Of a stretch of DNA of 8,302 bases, positions 4,979-8,302 are shown piece after piece (position 1 is the first letter of the stretch; every line of letters begins with the position of its first letter). The notes beneath the pieces are model-generated. The model did no database searches and was not told the origin of the DNA. It was given only the letters and a program-made list of their open reading frames with translations. Made by a program: the position numbers and the translations under genes. The stretch is from Alphaproteobacteria bacterium (lineage in GTDB: Bacteria > Pseudomonadota > Alphaproteobacteria > UBA9219). The stretch is from contig JAQUUS010000055.1 in assembly GCA_028693775.1 (NCBI GenBank), positions 1 through 8,302 of the forward strand. Reading direction: 5' to 3'.

Positions 4979-5680
4979 GTGGAAGAATACAATAAGATAT
5001 TGGATAAGTTCGTTGGCCAGAAGATCAGGGAGCGCCGCAAGGCTTTGGGCTTGACCCAGGCCGAACTCGCGGATTTGCTGGGGCTTTCCCATCAGCAGGT
5101 GCAGCGCTACGAAAGCGGCGAAAATACCATTTCCATGGCTTGCGTTTTAACGATCGCACGGGCCCTGAATGTCAAGCCGGAGCATTTCTACGAAAACGCG
5201 CCCCCTTCGCAGGAGGATGAACGTAAAAATCACGACGGCATTATTCTTCGCGATACCGAGCGCGCTATCCGGGTTTTGCTCGTTGAGGACGATTATAGCG
5301 AGGAGCTCCTTTTCAGGAAGGCGGCTGAGAAAAGCTCTGTCGCTTCGGAAATCCGCGCGATCCAGAATCCGGAAAGCGTTATGGACTATTTGGTCAACAC
5401 CAAGGCGGCAGAGAAGCCGGATCTTGTTATTATGGATATCAATATGCCTCATCTGAATGGCATCGAGCTTCTTAAGAAAATCAGGGAAAACGACAAGCTC
5501 AGGAATATGCCCGTCATTATGTTGACCAACAGCGTTCGGACGAAAGATATGCTCGAATCCTATGAAAGTTTCGCCAACGGGTTCGTGCAGAAAAATTCCG
5601 ATCTTTTGAAGTTTTTCGAAGACGTGGATCTGATCCTCAAATACTGGAGCAAGACCGTCATTCTTCCCAGTATTGCTTGA
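4979..5680 (+). CDS. Response regulator with N-terminal XRE HTH and C-terminal receiver domain
   Basis: A 233-aa fusion. Residues 12-72 form a Cro/CI-type (XRE) DNA-binding domain: IRERRKALGLTQAELADLLG, then the recognition helix around HQQVQRYESG (38-47), the form common in alphaproteobacterial XRE regulators. A polar linker (75-95) joins a receiver domain (97-225) with all phosphorylation residues present: acidic pocket Glu103, Asp104, Asp105; phosphoacceptor Asp153 in IMDINMP; switch Thr183 in MLTNS; and Lys205. The receiver resembles the Rcp1 type often paired with HDLxEP kinases, which fits the divergent kinase 47 bases away. Most DNA-binding response regulators carry the receiver first and an OmpR, NarL or Fis output after it, so this order is unusual. 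The start is GTG at 4979, with TAGG/AAGG 7-11 bases upstream; no earlier start is available in frame near a ribosome binding site. It ends 10 bases before a convergent small gene. Targets are unknown. Confidence 0.93.
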   Translation: MEEYNKILDKFVGQKIRERRKALGLTQAELADLLGLSHQQVQRYESGENTISMACVLTIARALNVKPEHFYENAPPSQEDERKNHDGIILRDTERAIRVLLVEDDYSEELLFRKAAEKSSVASEIRAIQNPESVMDYLVNTKAAEKPDLVIMDINMPHLNGIELLKKIRENDKLRNMPVIMLTNSVRTKDMLESYESFANGFVQKNSDLLKFFEDVDLILKYWSKTVILPSIA

Positions 5681-5690
5681 CGCTTCTTTT

Positions 5691-5909
5691 TTATCGCCGT
5701 TTTGCACCGGCCGCTTTGGGCAGGCACCGGCTGGCGTCCTTGAGCCGCTCGGCTACGTCCATCCACCCCATATAGGCGCTCATTGCTCGAAGAACGATCA
5801 GATTTCTTTTAATTTCCTTGGCGAGAAGCGTTTGTATTTCTTTTTCGTCGGGATCCGCTGCCGTGCGCCCGGAGCGGAATGGCGGGCGTTTCTTTGTAGG
5901 AGTAGGCAT
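5691..5909 (-). CDS. Small basic protein of unknown function
   Basis: A 72-aa hypothetical protein. The N terminus (1-22) is Pro/Lys/Arg/Thr-rich and probably disordered. Residues 24-62, including EIQTLLAKEIKRNLIVLRAM, are predicted helical with alternating hydrophobic positions, and the tail is basic (KAAGAKRR). There is no signal peptide or membrane segment. The ribosome binding site is weak (GAGCAAG upstream of the ATG), and the start could lie elsewhere. It is convergent with the XRE-receiver gene (10-base gap) and lies downstream of luxR on the same strand, so it could be cotranscribed with luxR. The protein-like composition, rather than homology, is the reason for calling it. Confidence 0.5.
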   Translation of the reverse strand: MPTPTKKRPPFRSGRTAADPDEKEIQTLLAKEIKRNLIVLRAMSAYMGWMDVAERLKDASRCLPKAAGAKRR

Positions 5910-5990
5910 AAGCTTGCTCTGCGATAGATTTGGCGGATGGGGGTATAGTCGAGGCCTTGATCACTACTAATAGATCGACAGGGAGCTCCT

Positions 5991-6008
5991 ATCCTCCGTT
6001 CGGGGGAT
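5991..6008 (-). terminator. Short hairpin after luxR, weak terminator candidate
   Basis: ATCCTCC (5991-5997) and GGGGGAT (6002-6008) pair over 7 bp with one G-T wobble and a 4-base loop, ten bases beyond the luxR stop. No T tract follows on the - strand, so read-through into the small gene at 5909 remains possible. Confidence 0.25.
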
Positions 6009-6018
6009 GGACAGATGG

Positions 6019-6753
6019 TCAGGGCCATATTAAGGCATGGGTCATGGCTACAGCCACAGCGTGCGTTTTGTTGCTTACGCGCAACTTCCGGCAGCAGTGG
6101 TCCAAGTGGTTTTTGACCGTCGCTTCGGAGATCGACAGGATCGATGAGATTTCCCAGCGCGTTTTTCCTTGCGCCGTCCATGTGAGGATTTCCATTTCTC
6201 GCGGCGATAGCTTGAGGTGCGGCGTCGTTTTGGATTCCGGCGCCAGTGTAAGTATTCTTTCGTGGATGTAGGTGCCCATCAGGTGGACTATGTGCCGGGT
6301 GCGCATGAAAAGTTTTTCGAATTCGATTTCTTTCATATCGTTGGTGACCGACAGTTTGCCCAGCGCCTTTCCGGGGCCGTGGATAGGTACGCTTGCTCCG
6401 GAGCGGATGCCGAAGACGGTCGCTTCGTCGAAGATGGTGCGCTGGGCGGCGGTGATGCGCGTGCCGTTTATGAGCGGCGCCCACGAAAATGGCCGCAGGA
6501 TGCTGGCGGCCATGCTGGGGATGATATCGACGGTCGCGTAGTTTTGTTCGATGTAACGCATAACCCATTCGCGCGGATAGTTGGATATGAAGATCGGCGC
6601 GCGCGGGCCGCGCTCGGGCAGGAGCAGCCAGTAGGTGAAGTATGTGTAACCCAGTTTTTCCAGATGCGGCGACAGGGTTTTGTGGATGCCTGTCAGGGTG
6701 TCGCAGGAATCTATATCGGCGATAAATGAATCTAGCTGTGCGATGGTATTCAT
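6019..6753 (-). CDS. LuxR-family transcriptional regulator with AHL-binding domain
   Basis: A 244-aa quorum-sensing type regulator. Residues 15-165 are the autoinducer-binding domain. The four ligand-pocket residues of TraR/LuxR (TraR Trp57, Tyr61, Asp70, Trp85) appear as Trp63, Tyr67, Asp76 and Trp91 with exactly the family spacing, and the FGIRSG motif is at 114-119. The residue after the ligand Asp is Ile rather than the usual Pro. Residues 181-240 are the LuxR HTH (LSPREMEILTWTAQGKTRWE, then SEATVKNHL). I chose ATG 6753; an in-frame TTG at 6765 would add four residues, and neither start has a clear ribosome binding site. No luxI-type synthase is in the window, so it may be a solo receptor. 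It diverges from the secreted-protein gene at 7017, a plausible target. Confidence 0.92.
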   Translation of the reverse strand: MNTIAQLDSFIADIDSCDTLTGIHKTLSPHLEKLGYTYFTYWLLLPERGPRAPIFISNYPREWVMRYIEQNYATVDIIPSMAASILRPFSWAPLINGTRITAAQRTIFDEATVFGIRSGASVPIHGPGKALGKLSVTNDMKEIEFEKLFMRTRHIVHLMGTYIHERILTLAPESKTTPHLKLSPREMEILTWTAQGKTRWEISSILSISEATVKNHLDHCCRKLRVSNKTHAVAVAMTHALIWP

Positions 6754-7016
6754 ATGGATAAACAATTCGGACGGGGCTTAATGAAGCATCGTCATGTTAG
6801 CATATAAAATTTTGGTTTTAAAATCCGTATGAAAGGGTCTGAACGCTTGCGGGGGAGGCACGCCCGGATCTTTTTCACAAGAGATATGTTTCGTTTTGCC
6901 CGGCCAGGTAACGTCAGCGGGCTCGCGTTTTTTTGTAACTTTGTTTTGATTGGTTAAATGATTGTTTGCGATTGGGAAATAATATTGATGGTTTGGAATT
7001 AAGAGATGGGGACTCA
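6754..7016. other. Divergent intergenic region between luxR and the secreted-protein gene
   Basis: These 263 bases should carry both promoters. Near luxR the sequence is AT-rich and includes a perfect 20-bp mirror repeat (6805-6824). Toward the secreted gene lie three GATTG pentamers (6948, 6960 and 6970) just before a TAATAT. A weak hairpin at 6910-6929 is followed by T residues on the + strand. I could not find a convincing 18-20 bp lux-box palindrome. Confidence 0.5.
6958..6985 (+). promoter_or_regulatory. Candidate promoter of the secreted-protein gene
   Basis: TAATAT (6980-6985) is a good -10. The best -35 at 16 bases is ATGATT (6958-6963), a poor match, which would suit a promoter that needs an activator. 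The predicted start near 6992 leaves a 25-base leader before the ATG at 7017. Confidence 0.3.
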
Positions 7017-8302
7017 ATGATTACAGTAAAACATGCATCGGCGAGGGTGTTCTCGCTTTTGGCCATAGGGGTGTGCTTGGCGGCGCTGTCCATGCATTCC
7101 TCTTGGGCTAAGACGGTTTTGAGCCCGACGACTTGTCCGGCGACCAACGCAAAACAGATCAATGCTGCGCTCAAAAGCGGCGGCGTCGTTCATTTAAGCG
7201 CAGGAACCTATCTTATCGACGACACGATCGTTCTCAATTGCGGAACGACCCTTGAGGGAGACAGGGGCGCGGTTATCAAGGTTGCTTCCAATGTCAATTG
7301 GCCTCAGGGCAAGAGCATTATCAAGGGCAACAATGTCAAGAACGTTCGCATCACGGGTTTCGAGATCGACGGCAATCGCGACAATAATATCGCGCCGTAT
7401 TCGGCTTCGAATGCCTGGGGGCACAACTATTACATTATGTTCGCTCTCTCGGGCGTGACCAATGTCGAGATCGACAACATGTATCTTCATGACAACTGGG
7501 ACGATATCATTAATGCTGCGAATTCCAAAAACCTGAACATTCACGACAATATTTTCCGCCGCCCCGGCCACGATATCGTGGCGATCACCGATACCGGCAC
7601 GACGTTTGTGAGCAATAACTGCATGCGCGTTTTCGGTAACAGCGGCGCACGCGCCAACAAAAACTCGGGGCCGATGTATGTGATTAACAACAACATCACT
7701 CGCGAGACAAACGATACCGGTTATGCGGGTATTGAGGTGAAAACGGCGAGCGCGTCGGTTTATAACTGCAACAATACCATCGCTAACCTGCCGATGAACA
7801 TTGCGCTGGTTTCGGGCGGCACCATCCACACGGGCGGCTGCCCCATTTCGCCAGCAGTTGCGCTGAGCGCTTCGTCCTGCAATGTTGCCGATCTTGCGAG
7901 CACATCTTCGTCAAGCTCCGATGCGACTAGCGGTTCGACATCCTCTTCGCTCTTTACGGACAGCGACGATAGCGACAGCTCTTCGTCCAGCTCGAATAGC
8001 TCGGACAGCGACACCTCTTCGTCGACTTCCTCGGTCAGTATTCCGGCAAGCCTTCATTTGATCGGTGGGTTCCGTGCAAAGACTTCGTCAGAAATGGCTG
8101 CTTTGGCCAAGGTCGGCGGCAATGTTGTGATGAACTACAATTCCGTTACCGGCGGTTTGAGTGCCAAGCACAACAGGCTTCTTTCCGATGTCGCCAAGGC
8201 CAAGAAACTCGGCCTCAAGATGATCGACGATATTCCTCATCAGATTATCTCTCAGTATCATAAGGACTGGGATATGGATGCGGCTGTTTCCTCGATGACG
8301 AC
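7017..8302 (+). CDS. Secreted parallel beta-helix protein with Ser/Asp linker and second domain (3' end missing)
   Basis: The first 428 residues of an exported protein that continues past the window. Residues 1-31 are a Sec-type signal peptide: positive start, hydrophobic 11-25, likely cleavage after SSWA. Residues 35-285 read as a right-handed parallel beta-helix of the pectate-lyase-like superfamily: an opening ATNAKQINAALKSGGVVHLS-type segment, GTYLIDDTI, then repeated strand-turn units such as VTNVEIDNMYLHDNWDDIIN and NLNIHDNIF, rich in Asn and Asp. Residues 293-341 are a low-complexity Ser/Asp/Thr linker. Residues 343 onward (LHLIGGF, then GGNVVMNYNS and AKKLGLKMIDDIP) resemble the first beta-alpha-beta units of a TIM-barrel hydrolase. 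The family suggests polysaccharide binding, lysis or epimerisation outside the cell; the exact substrate cannot be read. The ATG at 7017 follows GGGGA closely, and the gene diverges from luxR. Confidence 0.85.
   Translation, partial: MITVKHASARVFSLLAIGVCLAALSMHSSWAKTVLSPTTCPATNAKQINAALKSGGVVHLSAGTYLIDDTIVLNCGTTLEGDRGAVIKVASNVNWPQGKSIIKGNNVKNVRITGFEIDGNRDNNIAPYSASNAWGHNYYIMFALSGVTNVEIDNMYLHDNWDDIINAANSKNLNIHDNIFRRPGHDIVAITDTGTTFVSNNCMRVFGNSGARANKNSGPMYVINNNITRETNDTGYAGIEVKTASASVYNCNNTIANLPMNIALVSGGTIHTGGCPISPAVALSASSCNVADLASTSSSSSDATSGSTSSSLFTDSDDSDSSSSSSNSSDSDTSSSTSSVSIPASLHLIGGFRAKTSSEMAALAKVGGNVVMNYNSVTGGLSAKHNRLLSDVAKAKKLGLKMIDDIPHQIISQYHKDWDMDAAVSSMT
7893..8039 (+). repeat. Low-complexity Ser/Asp-rich linker coding segment
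   Basis: Within the secreted protein, about 49 codons (residues 293-341) encode almost only Ser, Asp, Thr, Ala and Asn, with several runs of four to six serines. The serine codons are mixed (TCG, AGC, TCC, TCT, TCA), so this is a selected peptide linker and not a recent tandem DNA expansion. Confidence 0.75.

Noticed and set aside
5147..5707. 186-aa - strand frame antisense to the XRE-receiver gene
   Set aside because: The + strand frame has complete XRE and receiver motifs; the antisense product has no recognisable domain.
5798..6729. Long frames on both strands (5798-6568 on -, 6217-6729 on +) overlapping luxR
   Set aside because: The LuxR frame carries all the diagnostic residues; the others are Arg/His or Gly/Asp-rich shadows.
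6910..6934. Intrinsic terminator or attenuator upstream of the secreted-protein gene
   Set aside because: The stem has a C-C mismatch and a G-T pair, uses part of the T run, and no + strand transcript is known to reach it; too weak to call.
6754..7016. lux box between luxR and the secreted-protein gene
   Set aside because: No 18-20 bp dyad with CTG/CAG-type arms at suitable spacing was seen by eye; a computed motif scan could still reveal a degenerate one.
7194..7829. 211-aa - strand frame inside the secreted-protein gene
   Set aside because: It is a mirror of the Asn/Asp/Ile-rich beta-helix coding sequence; the + strand has a signal peptide and domain logic, and this frame has neither.
1..8302. 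tRNA, rRNA, CRISPR arrays, insertion sequences or phage attachment sites
   Set aside because: I saw no cloverleaf-like sequence, regularly spaced direct repeats, transposase motifs or terminal inverted repeats with target duplications.

Overview
The window looks like chromosomal DNA of a GC-rich Gram-negative bacterium, most likely an alphaproteobacterium. The reasons are an N-acyl-homoserine-lactone (AHL) type LuxR receptor, an XRE domain with the QQVQRYESG-style recognition helix common in that class, and an Amt/PII ammonium module. This placement is inference from protein style, not from a marker gene. I see no tRNA, rRNA, CRISPR array or insertion sequence.

Layout. (1) 1-612, + strand: the last codons of an upstream gene, then two small overlapping genes of unknown function (85 and 115 aa) that look translationally coupled. 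(2) 622-1134, - strand: a macro-domain ADP-ribose hydrolase (YmdB/MacroD-like), convergent with the previous pair. (3) 1450-3064, - strand: an amtB-glnK operon with the transporter first, preceded by a 382-bp non-coding region. That region holds a bidirectional terminator-like hairpin, a good sigma70-like promoter, two copies of a 16-bp near-palindrome 53 bp apart, and a leader of about 200 nt. (4) 3447-5680: a divergent two-component pair. The - strand gene is a membrane histidine kinase; the + strand gene is an unusual response regulator with an N-terminal XRE helix-turn-helix and a C-terminal receiver domain. They share a 47-bp intergenic region containing a short perfect palindrome. (5) 5691-5909, - strand: a small basic protein of unknown function. 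(6) 6019-6753, - strand: a LuxR-family AHL receptor with no LuxI synthase in view. (7) 7017-8302, + strand, open at the window edge: a secreted parallel beta-helix protein joined through a Ser/Asp-rich linker to a second, possibly barrel-type, domain.

How the parts work together. AmtB and the PII protein form the usual ammonium uptake and sensing pair, but this PII has Glu where the uridylylated Tyr51 of E. coli GlnB lies. The kinase and the XRE-receiver protein very probably form a phosphorelay pair whose output is direct DNA binding and autoregulation. The LuxR-type regulator is divergent from the exported protein, so population-density control of that protein is a reasonable hypothesis, although no clear lux box was found. 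The most novel-looking items are the XRE-REC regulator with its candidate operator, the duplicated element at the amtB promoter, and the two-domain secreted protein.
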